Positions 45,595 to 54,711 of a DNA stretch of 64,000 nucleotides are shown here, one piece after another; the first letter of the stretch is position 1, and every line of letters starts with the position of its first letter. This DNA comes from Treponema sp. (GTDB taxonomy: Bacteria > Spirochaetota > Spirochaetia > Treponematales > Treponemataceae). The DNA lies in assembly GCA_018385415.1 (NCBI GenBank), contig JAHAZA010000092.1:1-64000 (forward strand). The letters are read 5' to 3'. The notes under the pieces are model-generated. The model searched no databases and was not told the DNA's origin. It saw only the letters and a program-made list of their open reading frames with translations. The translations under genes and the position numbers were made by a program.

Positions 45595-47646
45595 TTAGTA
45601 AGTAAATTTGAACAATGGATTTGAAAGTTCTTCTTTGTTTGCAAATGGACCTGCAATTGGTGCAGAATCACGTTTTACATCATAGAAGTCAGTGTCAAAT
45701 GTAATAGGTGTTCCATCAGGATTTTCATATTTTTGTTCTGGTTCAAATGCAGGATTGATATCATCTGTATGAATCAAAGAACATTTTGCATCAGGCATAA
45801 AGTCGTAAAGGTTTGTTTCAATTGTAACTTTGCCGTCAACATTTTTTACACCGATAGTAACCTTGTTTTTCTTGTCAACATAAGCATCAGATTCTTTCTT
45901 CATTGGTTTTGCATCATTGAAGTAAACGTTACCTTTTGCCCAAACTGGAAGTTTAGAATAGTAACGGTCAGTTGTAACAGAACCCATTCCACAGTAACCT
46001 TCAAACTGTGCATCCCATTCTTCAAATGTAGGATAGCTGTCGTACTGAATTGTTCCAGTAATGATGTTTCCATCGTCCCAATCCTGTTTACCCTGTTTAA
46101 CAGATTTTTTCATTCCTTCCATTGTCTTTTTCATAAATGGACGCATTGGCTGCTGAATGAAAATGTTGTTAAAGAATGAACAGTCACCATGAAGGAATGA
46201 CATAAATCCAGTAATGTTTGTTCCGTGTGGAACATGGATTGGTGTATAGCGTGGTGAAGGAAGATTTGGTGCACCATTGTTTACACCAAGTGAAACAGCT
46301 GTAAATCCTCCGGCAATAATATTATGAACACAGGCAACACCCTGAGTTGCAAGTTTCAATGCTCTATCAGAAAGGAAGATGTTATTATCAACAAGTGTAG
46401 GCCCGTGTGATACTTCAATGAATAAATCTTCTGCGGCACCAATAAGGCTTTCTTTGTTCATGTTGTAGCTTTCTGGCAAACAGTTGTTGTAGAAGAGGTT
46501 CTGAGTAACGCGAGTTCCCTGAGCCTGCCAGTCAAGCCAAATTCCACGTGTACAGTTGTGAATATGGTTGTGTCTGAAAATAACATCGATAGCAGCATGC
46601 ATTTTGATACCGCCGATTTCAGCACCGGCAAGATTCTGCTTGTTGTTGATGTGGTGAATATGGTTGTTTTCAATCAAAGAGAAAACGCCGCCCATGTGTC
46701 CGACAATACCTGTCTGACCACAGTTATGAATTTCGCAGCCACGAACTGTGTGTGAACCGATAGTTTCTTTAGACCATCCGTCATTCTGTGCGATACATAC
46801 ACAATCGCGCTGTGTCTGTGTACCATCTTTATATTTTTTATGAAGCCATTTATTGTCATTTCCTTCCTGGTAATATTTACCAAGAGAAATACCAGAACAT
46901 TTAGATTCGAAGATATGGCAGTTTTCAATTACCCAGCCTTTAGACCAGTGTGGACCAATCATACCATCCTGGTAAGCTGTTGGAGGAGCCCATTGAGTAG
47001 CAGCTTTTGATACTGTAAATCCTGAAAGAGTAATGTAGTCTTTATGCATTTCAGAAGGAAGGAAACAGTTTCGTCTTACAGAGATTTCAACATCTTCTGT
47101 ATTAGGATCTTTTCCCTGAAAGTTTGCATAGATAACAGTTTCATTTTTAGCAGTGTCCTGTTCTGTATACCATGTATAAACTGTAAATTCCTGATCCCAT
47201 GAAGCTTTATAGATCTCAGGATTTTTTACTTTTCCAAGTTCTGTTACTTCATACATAGATTTGCCGTTTAGGTAAACATCACCTGTGTGAGCAATCATGT
47301 AAGCAATAAACCAGTCTCCACTTACGAGAGTTGTAAATGGATTGTAGTCTCCGAAAATTGAATTTGAAACGCTTGCCTTATAAACATTTCCTTCAACTTT
47401 TTCCCAGTTTTTGATTGATTCAGCACCAGTAATGTGAGCTGCTTTAAGAGTTTCGCTGCGGTAAACGATAGGTTTGTCTGCAGTTCCTCCATTTTTTGGA
47501 TTTACATATTCACGGTAAACACCTGGAGCAACAATTACTTCGTCGCCAGGCAGTGCAATGTCTGCAGCCTGCTGAATTTTTTTGAACGGACTTTCTTTTG
47601 TTCCGTTTCCACCCTCTCCGGCGTTAATGTTTACATAATAAGTCAA
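45595..47646 (-). CDS. GH120 beta-xylosidase
   Basis: A 683-residue right-handed beta-helix enzyme. It matches my memory of Thermoanaerobacterium XylC (GH120) throughout: SPFKKIQQAADIALPGDEVIV, NPKNGGT, FGDYNPF, WAPPTAYQDGMIGPHWSKGW, GHMGGVFSLIENNHIHHI. By that comparison the nucleophile Asp is in RGIWLDWQAQGTRV and the acid/base Glu in LFIEVSHGP. It releases xylose from xylo-oligosaccharides. No signal peptide, so cytosolic. I start at TTG 47646, which has AGGAG 8 nt upstream; the earlier ATG at 47682 has no ribosome site and adds residues absent in the family. Confidence 0.88.
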   Translation of the reverse strand: MTYYVNINAGEGGNGTKESPFKKIQQAADIALPGDEVIVAPGVYREYVNPKNGGTADKPIVYRSETLKAAHITGAESIKNWEKVEGNVYKASVSNSIFGDYNPFTTLVSGDWFIAYMIAHTGDVYLNGKSMYEVTELGKVKNPEIYKASWDQEFTVYTWYTEQDTAKNETVIYANFQGKDPNTEDVEISVRRNCFLPSEMHKDYITLSGFTVSKAATQWAPPTAYQDGMIGPHWSKGWVIENCHIFESKCSGISLGKYYQEGNDNKWLHKKYKDGTQTQRDCVCIAQNDGWSKETIGSHTVRGCEIHNCGQTGIVGHMGGVFSLIENNHIHHINNKQNLAGAEIGGIKMHAAIDVIFRHNHIHNCTRGIWLDWQAQGTRVTQNLFYNNCLPESYNMNKESLIGAAEDLFIEVSHGPTLVDNNIFLSDRALKLATQGVACVHNIIAGGFTAVSLGVNNGAPNLPSPRYTPIHVPHGTNITGFMSFLHGDCSFFNNIFIQQPMRPFMKKTMEGMKKSVKQGKQDWDDGNIITGTIQYDSYPTFEEWDAQFEGYCGMGSVTTDRYYSKLPVWAKGNVYFNDAKPMKKESDAYVDKKNKVTIGVKNVDGKVTIETNLYDFMPDAKCSLIHTDDINPAFEPEQKYENPDGTPITFDTDFYDVKRDSAPIAGPFANKEELSNPLFKFTY

Positions 47647-47756
47647 TGTAGATTCTCCTATGTAATTGTAAGAATTAAACATATTCTACATCAACTTTTA
47701 GGGTTTTTGTATAATAATTAAGGGAAAATGCAGAAAAAAGACAATATTTTGAATAA

Positions 47757-47790
47757 AAAAGCCATAGATTTAACAAAATCCATGGCTTTA
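47757..47790 (-). terminator. terminator after the esterase gene
   Basis: AAAGCCATAGATTT pairs with AAATCCATGGCTTT (one mismatch), loop AACA, followed by TTTTTTATT on the minus strand. It separates the esterase from the GH120 gene downstream. Confidence 0.8.
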
Positions 47791-47798
47791 TAAGTTAA

Positions 47799-48617
47799 TC
47801 AGAGTGGAAGCCAGTCGATTACATGCTTGATGTATTCATCCCAAAAATCCCAATCATGATCTCCAATCCCTCTTTCAAAAACGAAGTCAGTGCCCTGGTT
47901 CATAAGGAATGATGCAAAATCTTCGCATCTGCTGAATAGGTGATCGTTTTTTCCGCAGGTAAGATATATCTTTGGAAGTTCTACATTTTCGCTTTTCAAT
48001 CTTTCTATTAAATAGTAAAGATTACGGTCGCTTTCTTTTAGGTTTTCAAGGTTGCCAAAAAATCTTTCAAAAAATGCTCTGTTTCTGAGTATAATTGCTT
48101 TATTGTATGTAGAGGAAATCGCGTCATCAATCATCAGTGCTGGAGAAAGAGCGGCGATGTGGCTAAAGGTTTTGTGATAAAGACATCCGTTATAGATTGC
48201 GCCGTAGCCACCCATAGAAAGTCCACCGATAAAAGTATCTTCCCGTTTTTTTGACAGGGGAAACATGTCTCGTGTAAATTCAATCAGTTCTTTACCAATA
48301 AATTTACTATATTCTTCGCCTACAGAACTTTGCCGAGGTTCTCCGTTTATGCCAGGTGCATTAAGAAAAAACATGTTTTCTCCTGCAGGCATAATAACGG
48401 CGAGATTTTTTTCTGAAGACCATTTTAGTATCCTGGAGTTGTTAAGCCAACTGTTCTGGTCGTCAAAAGCGCCGTGAAGAAGGTAAAGGGTCTTAAAAGG
48501 TTTTTTATCCCATTCACCATCTCCTGTGAGAGAGAATTTGTCCATAGGAATAATTGCTTTTACAGTGACGTGTCTGCATAAGCTGTTTGAATAGAAATTA
48601 AGATCAATTGTTGCCAT
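47799..48617 (-). CDS. esterase family alpha/beta hydrolase (EstA / esterase D-like)
   Basis: A 272-residue cytosolic hydrolase. Nucleophile elbow GGLSMGGYGA with the catalytic Ser, LLHGAFDDQNSW oxyanion region, and a terminal His in GDHDWDFWDEYIKHVIDWL. The family includes acetyl-ester hydrolases such as tributyrin esterase and some acetyl-xylan esterases. The neighbouring GH120 beta-xylosidase suggests deacetylation of xylo-oligosaccharides, an inference. There is no Shine-Dalgarno; TATAAT ends 7 nt before the ATG, implying a leaderless mRNA. Confidence 0.82.
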   Translation of the reverse strand: MATIDLNFYSNSLCRHVTVKAIIPMDKFSLTGDGEWDKKPFKTLYLLHGAFDDQNSWLNNSRILKWSSEKNLAVIMPAGENMFFLNAPGINGEPRQSSVGEEYSKFIGKELIEFTRDMFPLSKKREDTFIGGLSMGGYGAIYNGCLYHKTFSHIAALSPALMIDDAISSTYNKAIILRNRAFFERFFGNLENLKESDRNLYYLIERLKSENVELPKIYLTCGKNDHLFSRCEDFASFLMNQGTDFVFERGIGDHDWDFWDEYIKHVIDWLPL

Positions 48618-48630
48618 ATCTTCTATTATA
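48618..48630 (-). promoter_or_regulatory. leaderless -10 box of the esterase gene
   Basis: On the minus strand TATAAT (48630-48625) is followed by 7 nt and then the ATG at 48617. A weak -35 TTGTAT stands 18 nt upstream. No ribosome site is present. Confidence 0.6.
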
Positions 48631-48713
48631 TATGGGAATTTCCGTAGTATACAAATACTTTTTTAAATTTATTGTATAAATTCAGAATTCGTAATAAATT
48701 CATGAAAATTCCC

Positions 48714-48742
48714 TTGAATTCATTTTTCAAATTCAGTAAACT
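48714..48742 (+). promoter_or_regulatory. rpsL promoter
   Basis: TTGAAT (48714-48719), a 17-nt spacer and TAAACT (48737-48742) precede rpsL. The ~75-nt leader contains TTACCGG and GACCGGGTAA just before the ribosome site AAAGGAG, a possible small hairpin. Confidence 0.55.
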
Positions 48743-48822
48743 TATCAAACCTATCATTAGGGATTATTATGCAATTTTTACCGGGGTGCTGACCGGGTAA
48801 TAATAAAAGGAGACATTTTAAG

Positions 48823-49197
48823 ATGCCTACAATTAATCAGTTGATTCGTCAGGGACGTAAGTCAGCTGCGAACAGGACCAAATCTCCCGCACTTGAGTCT
48901 TGTCCACAGAAACGTGGTGTTTGTACACGTGTAATGACTGTTACTCCAAAAAAACCAAACTCGGCTCTTCGTAAAGTAGCTCGTGTTCGTTTGTCAAATG
49001 GTATTGAAGTTACTGCATACATTCCAGGTATTGGACATAACTTGCAGGAACACTCAGTAGTTTTAATCCGTGGTGGTCGTGTTAAGGACCTTCCAGGTGT
49101 ACGTTATCACATCATTCGTGGTACAAAAGATACTCTTGGTGTAGAAGGACGCAAACGTGGTCGTTCTAAATATGGTGCTAAGAGACCAAAGGCATAA
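48823..49197 (+). CDS. rpsL: 30S ribosomal protein S12
   Basis: A 124-residue decoding-centre protein. The loop [19 protein letters not shown] (Lys43/44) and [20 protein letters not shown] are both wild-type at the positions whose mutation gives streptomycin resistance. AAAGGAG precedes the ATG. It is followed by rpsG but no fusA. Confidence 0.98.
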   Translation: MPTINQLIRQGRKSAANRTKSPALESCPQKRGVCTRVMTVTPKKPNSALRKVARVRLSNGIEVTAYIPGIGHNLQEHSVVLIRGGRVKDLPGVRYHIIRGTKDTLGVEGRKRGRSKYGAKRPKA

Positions 49198-49212
49198 TAG
49201 AGGAGGATTAAG

Positions 49213-49683
49213 ATGGGAAGACATAAGAAATCAGTAAATCGTCCAGTTATGCCTGATGCAAAATATAATAGTCAGGTTGTTTCAAAATTCGTTTCACGCA
49301 TGATGCTTGACGGAAAAAAAGATACTTGTACAAAAATTATCTATGAAGCAATGGACAAACTTAAGGCTAAAACAGGAAATGAACCTTTGGAAGTATTCCT
49401 TAAGGCTCTCGATAATGTTAAGCCAGTTGTAGAAGTAAAATCACGCCGCGTTGGTGGTGCTACATATCAGGTTCCAGTAGAAATCCGTGATGCTCGTCGC
49501 GAAGCTCTTGCTATGCGTTGGATCATCGAAGCTGCTCGTAAGAGAAGCGGACATGGAATGGCAGATACACTTTCTGCTGAACTTTTGGATGCTTTCAATA
49601 ACACTGGTACAGCATTCAAAAAGAAGGAAGATACACACAAAATGGCTGAAGCTAACAAAGCTTTTGCTCATTTCCGCTGGTAG
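49213..49683 (+). CDS. rpsG: 30S ribosomal protein S7
   Basis: A 156-residue assembly protein of the 30S head that contacts the E site. Signature [17 protein letters not shown] and [28 protein letters not shown] lies before the ATG. Two hairpins follow (49691-49719 and 49729-49758), ending the str unit before tuf. Confidence 0.98.
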   Translation: MGRHKKSVNRPVMPDAKYNSQVVSKFVSRMMLDGKKDTCTKIIYEAMDKLKAKTGNEPLEVFLKALDNVKPVVEVKSRRVGGATYQVPVEIRDARREALAMRWIIEAARKRSGHGMADTLSAELLDAFNNTGTAFKKKEDTHKMAEANKAFAHFRW

Positions 49684-49690
49684 TATTTAC

Positions 49691-49758
49691 AACGGTAGAA
49701 AGTCTACTTTTCTACCGTTTGACTTCTTAAAAAGCGCCTTGTTTAAGGTGCTTTTTTT
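49691..49758 (+). terminator. double hairpin terminator after rpsG
   Basis: The first hairpin is AACGGTAGAAA/TTTCTACCGTT (49691-49719). The second is AAAAAGCGCCTT/AAGGTGCTTTTT (49729-49756) with a run of seven T. The pair strongly ends the rpsL-rpsG transcript. Confidence 0.88.
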
Positions 49759-49782
49759 ATTGAAAAAAAATAGTTTTAGGTA

Positions 49783-49811
49783 TTGAAACTTATTCTAAAA
49801 AAATGTATAAA
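49783..49811 (+). promoter_or_regulatory. promoter of the tuf-upstream RNA
   Basis: TTGAAA (49783-49788), a 17-nt spacer and TATAAA (49806-49811). Transcription is expected near 49818, almost 500 nt before the tuf start codon. Confidence 0.65.
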
Positions 49812-49817
49812 TATAGA

Positions 49818-50150
49818 ACCTGTCTATTTATTATAGGCAATTCATGGGTTCTTTGAGAGTCAGGCGGATTTAATCCGGTAAAATCGTAAAGTTTGCTATC
49901 GTGAGGTGGGATTCAGATTTTTACGACCCTTGAATGGATGTTGCCATCGTTGGTGGCGACTATGACTACAAAGCATTAAGGGTTTCTGCTGCAGCTAGTA
50001 ACTGCCAGGCTCTAGGATGCCAGACCAGTCATCAATGTGATTTTCTTGATGATGATAGGTGGTACCGGCCATAACATTTCGAATAGATGAAATGTTTTGT
50101 GAGAATTATTCAAAGAAAATACTGTAAGTGCAGGTTTTGAATAATTCCTT
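49818..50150 (+). ncRNA. candidate structured RNA or long tuf leader
   Basis: Helices seen: 822-827/833-838, 865-869/873-877, 884-890/920-926, 927-936/974-982 (one bulge) enclosing 941-946/954-959 (all with 49000 added), then 50029-50035/50046-50052, 50073-50080/50089-50096 and a perfect 12-bp 50103-50114/50136-50147. The region is bounded by a strong promoter. It lacks the conserved cores of RNase P RNA, tmRNA and SRP RNA. It is either an independent ~330-nt RNA or a regulatory tuf leader. A second weaker promoter (TTGTTC 50207, TATTCT 50231) could give tuf a short leader. Confidence 0.4.
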
Positions 50151-50206
50151 TCCCGATTACTACTAATCTCTTCAATAAAAACGCTATTAAATGTGTATGC
50201 GAATGG

Positions 50207-50304
50207 TTGTTCTTTTAGTTTAAAGATCGCTATTCTGGCTTAAAGTGCAACACAAAAAAATATTATTTTGAATGCCGGTAGCTTCAAAGAGTGCCGGTAA
50301 GGAG
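50207..50304 (+). promoter_or_regulatory. possible proximal tuf promoter and paired GCCGGTA motifs
   Basis: TTGTTC (50207-50212), an 18-nt spacer and TATTCT (50231-50236). GCCGGTA is repeated at 50274-50280 and 50293-50299, the latter fused to the AAGGAG ribosome site. Both are complementary to TACCGGC at 50063-50069, offering a switch that could block the ribosome site. Confidence 0.4.
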
Positions 50305-50310
50305 AAAAAC

Positions 50311-51495
50311 ATGGCTAAGGAAGTGTTCGTAAGAACAAAACCTCACATGAACGTTGGTACTATCGGTCACGTAGACCATGGTAAGACAACTTTGTCAGCT
50401 GCTATCACAACATACTGTGGTAACAAATATGGTGACAAAGTACTCAAGTATGACGAAATCGATAACGCTCCAGAAGAAAAGGAACGTGGTATCACAATCA
50501 ACACTCGTCACTTGGAATATCAGTCAGACAAGAGACACTACGCACACATTGACTGTCCAGGACATGCCGACTATGTAAAGAACATGATTACTGGTGCTGC
50601 TCAGATGGATGGTGCTGTACTCGTAGTTGCTGGTACTGACGGTGTAATGCCTCAGACAAAAGAACACCTCCTCCTCGCTCGTCAGGTAGGTGTACCAAAG
50701 ATTATTGTTTTCTTGAACAAAGCTGATATCGCAGACCCAGATATGCTCGAACTTTGTGAAGAAGACGTTAAAGATACACTTGTATCTTATGGATTCTCTG
50801 CTGAAACTCCTATTATCAAGGGATCTGCTTTCAAAGCATTGAACGAAGCTTCTGATCCAGCTAACACAGCTTGTATCGAAGAATTGCTCACAGCTATGGA
50901 TACATGGTTCGATGATCCAGTTCGTGATGAATCAAAACCATTCTTGATGCCAATCGAAGACATCTTCACAATTTCTGGTCGTGGTACTGTAGTAACAGGA
51001 CGTATCGAACGTGGTGTTGTAAGCATGTCACAGGAAGTTGAAATTGTAGGTATCCGTCCTACAGTTAAATCAACAGTAACAGGTATCGAAATGTTCCAGA
51101 AGACTCTTGATCAGGGTCAGGCTGGTGATAACGTAGGTATCCTCCTTCGTGGTATTGAAAAGAAAGATGTTATCCGTGGACAGGTTCTTGCTGCTCCTGG
51201 AACAATTCAGCCACATACAAAATTCGAAGCTCAGATTTACGTTCTTTCAAGTGAAGAAGGTGGACGTCACTCACCATTCTTCTCTGGATATCGTCCACAG
51301 TTCTACTTCCGTACAACAGATATTACTGGTACAGTAAATCTTGAAGCTGGAACAGACATGGTTAAACCAGGCGATAACGTAAAAATCATCGGTGAACTTA
51401 TTCACCCAATCGCTATGGACGAAGGTCTTAAACTCGCTATCCGTGAAGGCGGTCGTACAATCGCTTCTGGACAGGTAACAAAGATCATAGAATAG
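50311..51495 (+). CDS. tuf: elongation factor Tu
   Basis: A 394-residue GTPase carrying aminoacyl-tRNA to the ribosome. [10 protein letters not shown] (P-loop), RGITINTRH (switch I), DCPGHADY (switch II) and NKAD are intact; domains 2 and 3 follow. Start at ATG 50311 with AAGGAG upstream; an in-frame ATG at 50272 has no ribosome site and would add a non-conserved stretch. It leads into rpsJ, the arrangement seen in T. pallidum. Confidence 0.98.
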   Translation: MAKEVFVRTKPHMNVGTIGHVDHGKTTLSAAITTYCGNKYGDKVLKYDEIDNAPEEKERGITINTRHLEYQSDKRHYAHIDCPGHADYVKNMITGAAQMDGAVLVVAGTDGVMPQTKEHLLLARQVGVPKIIVFLNKADIADPDMLELCEEDVKDTLVSYGFSAETPIIKGSAFKALNEASDPANTACIEELLTAMDTWFDDPVRDESKPFLMPIEDIFTISGRGTVVTGRIERGVVSMSQEVEIVGIRPTVKSTVTGIEMFQKTLDQGQAGDNVGILLRGIEKKDVIRGQVLAAPGTIQPHTKFEAQIYVLSSEEGGRHSPFFSGYRPQFYFRTTDITGTVNLEAGTDMVKPGDNVKIIGELIHPIAMDEGLKLAIREGGRTIASGQVTKIIE

Positions 51496-51505
51496 TTAAT
51501 TATTC

Positions 51506-51541
51506 TTGAAACAGGAAGGTAGCAATACCTGCCTGTTTCAA
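51506..51541 (+). promoter_or_regulatory. hairpin between tuf and rpsJ
   Basis: TTGAAACAGG pairs perfectly with CCTGTTTCAA, with an inner AGGT/ACCT. No T-run follows. It is likely an mRNA processing or stability element. Confidence 0.5.
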
Positions 51542-51557
51542 AATTAGGAGTACATAA

Positions 51558-51866
51558 ATGGCTAACGGAAAGATTCGTGTCAGACTCAGAGCATTTGATG
51601 TTGAGTTGATCGATCAGAGTGCAAAAGCCATCGTGCAGACAGTTCAGAAAGCTGGAGCAAAGGTTTCAGGACCTATTCCACTTCCTACAAGAATCAACAA
51701 GGTAACTGTACTTCGTTCACCTCACGTAAACAAAAAGTCACGTGAACAGTTCGAAATGCGTACACATAAACGCCTTATTGACATTCTTGAACCTTCATCA
51801 GAAGTAATGGACTCATTGATGAAGCTTGAGTTGCCAGCCGGTGTAGATGTAGAAATTAAACAGTAA
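51558..51866 (+). CDS. rpsJ: 30S ribosomal protein S10
   Basis: A 102-residue protein of the 30S head, also NusE in antitermination. [20 protein letters not shown] and [32 protein letters not shown] are typical. AGGAG lies upstream. First gene of the S10 cluster. Confidence 0.98.
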   Translation: MANGKIRVRLRAFDVELIDQSAKAIVQTVQKAGAKVSGPIPLPTRINKVTVLRSPHVNKKSREQFEMRTHKRLIDILEPSSEVMDSLMKLELPAGVDVEIKQ

Positions 51867-51894
51867 GTCTTTTTTGATTGCTGTTGTGGTACGG

Positions 51895-51969
51895 TCCCCT
51901 GGATCTGGGATGGCGGCCAAGAAATTAAATGGAAAGTATTCCAGGGCTAACACTGGAAAGTTACTTTTC
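51895..51969 (+). promoter_or_regulatory. structured rplC leader
   Basis: The 123-nt gap contains TCCC/GGGA near 51895-51910 and a larger stem: GGAAAGTA-TTCCAG (51931-51944) with CTGGAA-TTACTTTTC (51953-51969). It may be an L4- or L3-responsive site as in other S10 operons, but here it lies after rpsJ rather than before it. Confidence 0.4.
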
Positions 51970-51989
51970 AAGAATTAAGGAGAATCAGA

Positions 51990-52610
51990 ATGAAAGGTCT
52001 GATCGCAAAGAAAGTGGGAATGACCCAGGTTTTCGACGAAAGCGGCAATTTGACACCAGTCACCGTGATCCGCGTTGAACCAAATGTGGTTGTTGCTACA
52101 AAGACAAAAGAAAACTGCGGTTACGATGCTGTAGTACTTGGTTTGGAAGATCTTAAAGCTTCTAAAGTAAGTAAAGCATATGCCGGACAGTTCAAAGACA
52201 ATGTTACACCAAAAAGAACATTGAAAGAATTCCGTAACTTCGAAGCTGAAGTAAAAGTTGGAGACCAGATTGGTGTTGAACTTTTTAACAGCGTTCGCTT
52301 CCTCGATGTTACAGCAACATCTAAAGGTAAGGGATTCCAGGGTGTAATGAAGAGATGGGGCTTCCATGGTGGACGTGCTACACATGGTTCTAAGTTCCAT
52401 AGAGAAGCCGGTGGTACAGGATCTTGTACTACTCCTGGACACTGTTTCAAAAACGTAAAGATGCCTGGACGTATGGGATTTGATCGTATTACAGTACAGA
52501 ATCTTCGTATTGTAAAAGTTGACCCAGAATTGAAGGTAATCTTGGTAAAAGGTGCCGTTCCAGGTAACAAAGACTGCACACTTATCGTGAAGTCCGCAGT
52601 AAAGAAATAA
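51990..52610 (+). CDS. rplC: 50S ribosomal protein L3
   Basis: A 206-residue early-assembly protein near the peptidyl-transferase centre. KKVGMTQVFDESGNLTPVTVI at the start and KGFQGVMKRWGFHGGRATHGS, HREAGGTGSCTTPG in the central extension. AAGGAG upstream. Confidence 0.98.
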   Translation: MKGLIAKKVGMTQVFDESGNLTPVTVIRVEPNVVVATKTKENCGYDAVVLGLEDLKASKVSKAYAGQFKDNVTPKRTLKEFRNFEAEVKVGDQIGVELFNSVRFLDVTATSKGKGFQGVMKRWGFHGGRATHGSKFHREAGGTGSCTTPGHCFKNVKMPGRMGFDRITVQNLRIVKVDPELKVILVKGAVPGNKDCTLIVKSAVKK

Positions 52611-52626
52611 TCAGAGGAATTAGAAT

Positions 52627-53265
52627 ATGGAAAAGAAAGTATATTCAACTGATGGAAAAGAACTGCGTACTATTTCACTTGATGATAAAGTATTCGGTCT
52701 TCCAGTAAATGAAGACGTAATTTATTACGCAATTAACAATGAATTAGCAAATATGCGTGTTGGTACTGCATGTACAAAAGGTCGTGCAGAAGTACACGGA
52801 TCAAACGCTAAACCTTATAAACAGAAGGGAACAGGTAACGCTCGTCGTGGTGATAAGAAGTCACCTATTACAGTTGGCGGCGGTACAATTTTTGGACCTA
52901 AACCTAGAGATTTTAGCTATGCTATCCCTAAACAGGCAAAACGCCTTGCAATGAAATCTATCCTCAGCCTTCAGGCTCAGAGTGACAGACTCACTGTAGT
53001 AGAAGATTTTACTGTTGAAAGCGGAAAGACTAAGGACTTGGTTAAGATTCTTTCTAACTTTGCTAAAGATGAACGCACAGTAATCATCCTTAAAGATGAT
53101 GATGCAAAAATCAAGCAGGCAGGAAGAAATATTCCTAATTTGTCATTCTTGTCTTATAACCGTCTTCGTGCTCATGATTTGTATTATGGACGCAAGGTTA
53201 TTCTTCTCGAAGGTGCTGCAAAGAATCTTTCTGATTTTTATGCTGAAGAAAAGGAGGCTAAATAA
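52627..53265 (+). CDS. rplD: 50S ribosomal protein L4
   Basis: A 212-residue protein. GRAEVHGSNAKPYKQKGTGNARRGDKKSP forms the exit-tunnel loop, and PKQAKRLAMKSILS follows. In E. coli L4 represses the S10 operon. It overlaps the rplW start codon by one base. Confidence 0.97.
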   Translation: MEKKVYSTDGKELRTISLDDKVFGLPVNEDVIYYAINNELANMRVGTACTKGRAEVHGSNAKPYKQKGTGNARRGDKKSPITVGGGTIFGPKPRDFSYAIPKQAKRLAMKSILSLQAQSDRLTVVEDFTVESGKTKDLVKILSNFAKDERTVIILKDDDAKIKQAGRNIPNLSFLSYNRLRAHDLYYGRKVILLEGAAKNLSDFYAEEKEAK

Positions 53266-53549
53266 TGATGTATCAAGACATTCTTATTAAACCTGTTAGT
53301 TCAGAAAAAGCAAATAACCTTCGTGAACAGGACAAATATGTTTTCGTTGTTCATCCAGATGCAACAAAAACACAGATTAAGGAAGCAGTACGTAAGCTTT
53401 TCAACGTAAAAGTTGTTTCTTGTACAACTATGAATGTAAGTGGAAAGGAAAAAAGACTTCGCGGTCGTCCTGGATTTACAGCTAGTTACAAAAAAGCCAT
53501 TGTGCGTTTAGCCAAAGGCGAAACAATTAAAGTGTTCGAAGGCGTATAA
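53265..53549 (+). CDS. rplW: 50S ribosomal protein L23
   Basis: A 94-residue tunnel-exit protein that docks SRP and trigger factor. DILIKPVSSEKANNL and KYVFVVHPDATKTQIKEAV are typical. Two ATGs in a row at 53265 and 53268; AAGGAGG lies inside the rplD end. Confidence 0.97.
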   Translation: MMYQDILIKPVSSEKANNLREQDKYVFVVHPDATKTQIKEAVRKLFNVKVVSCTTMNVSGKEKRLRGRPGFTASYKKAIVRLAKGETIKVFEGV

Positions 53550-53576
53550 GCCTAACTAAAAATTAAGGGGAAGAAA

Positions 53577-54401
53577 ATGGCTCTTAAAATATTTAAGCCA
53601 ATTACTGCAGGTACTCGAACACGTATTGACTTGGTAAGAGATGAACTGACAACTGACAGACCCGAAAAAACTTTGGTGTCAGGAAAAAAATCTCATGCCG
53701 GACGTGGCGCTGGTGGTCGTATTTCTGTACGTCATCAGGGTGGCGGACACAAACAGAGATATCGTGATATTGATTTTAAACGTAATAAACATGGTATTCC
53801 TGGAACTGTTAAGTCAATCGAATATGATCCAAACCGCAGTGCAAATATTGCTTTGATTTATTATGCTGATGGTGACAAGAGATATATCATTGCACCAAAA
53901 GGCCTTACAGTTGGACAGAAAATTATGGCTGGTGAAAATGCAGCTCCTACAGTAGGAAACGCACTTCCACTTTCAGCTATTCCAGTAGGTTTTACTGTAC
54001 ATAATATTGAACTTACAATCGGTCGTGGTGGACAGCTTGCTCGTTCTGCAGGTGCTAGTGCACTTGTAGCTGCTAAAGAAGGCGATTATGTAACAATCCG
54101 TCTTCCATCAAGCGAACTTCGTCGTGTAAACGCTAAGTGTTATGCAACAATCGGTATTGTTGGTAACGAAGAACACATGAACGTTCAGCTCGGTAAAGCA
54201 GGACACAGACGCTGGATGGGTGTTAGACCTACTGTTCGTGGTATGGCTATGAACCCAGTTGATCATCCACTTGGTGGTGGTGAAGGCGCAGGTAAAGGAC
54301 GTAACCCTGTTACTCCATGGGGACAGCCTTGTAAAGGCTATAAAACAAGAAACAAGAGAAAGACTTCAAGTCGTTTCATTGTTTCTCGTAGAAAGAAGTA
54401 G
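53577..54401 (+). CDS. rplB: 50S ribosomal protein L2
   Basis: A 274-residue protein at the peptidyl-transferase centre. [34 protein letters not shown] and the C-terminal [25 protein letters not shown] with the key His are intact. Confidence 0.98.
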   Translation: MALKIFKPITAGTRTRIDLVRDELTTDRPEKTLVSGKKSHAGRGAGGRISVRHQGGGHKQRYRDIDFKRNKHGIPGTVKSIEYDPNRSANIALIYYADGDKRYIIAPKGLTVGQKIMAGENAAPTVGNALPLSAIPVGFTVHNIELTIGRGGQLARSAGASALVAAKEGDYVTIRLPSSELRRVNAKCYATIGIVGNEEHMNVQLGKAGHRRWMGVRPTVRGMAMNPVDHPLGGGEGAGKGRNPVTPWGQPCKGYKTRNKRKTSSRFIVSRRKK

Positions 54402-54415
54402 TCTAGGAGATAACT

Positions 54416-54700
54416 GTGTCAAGATCTGTTAAAAAAGGACCTTTTGTAGAGAAAAGCCTTTACAAAAAGGTATTAGAAATGAATAAAGTTGAAGCAGCTG
54501 ATAAGAAAATGGTTAAAACATATTCTCGCTGTTCTACAATTATTCCTGAAATGGTAGGAAATACTATTTCTGTATACAATGGTAAGTCATGGGTACCTGT
54601 TTACGTAACAGAACAGCTCGTTGGTCATAAACTTGGCGAGTTTGCTCCTACACGTACATTCCGTGGTCATGGCGGTACTGATAAAAAAGCTGGTAAGTAG
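54416..54700 (+). CDS. rpsS: 30S ribosomal protein S19
   Basis: A 94-residue head protein ([28 protein letters not shown]). It starts at GTG with AGGAG upstream. Confidence 0.97.
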   Translation: MSRSVKKGPFVEKSLYKKVLEMNKVEAADKKMVKTYSRCSTIIPEMVGNTISVYNGKSWVPVYVTEQLVGHKLGEFAPTRTFRGHGGTDKKAGK

Positions 54701-54711
54701 GAGTGGATAAA

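Noticed and set aside
49934..50074. 46-codon ORF inside the tuf-upstream region
   Set aside because: No ribosome site precedes its ATG, the frame runs through several helices, and the product resembles nothing known. Structure explains the segment better.
49818..50150. tmRNA or RNase P RNA
   Set aside because: No tRNA-like ends or T-loop and no plausible tag frame for tmRNA; the conserved GGAAAGUCC-type core of RNase P RNA is absent.
50272..50310. Upstream in-frame ATG as the tuf start
   Set aside because: It lacks a ribosome site and would add 13 residues absent from EF-Tu, while ATG 50311 has AAGGAG.
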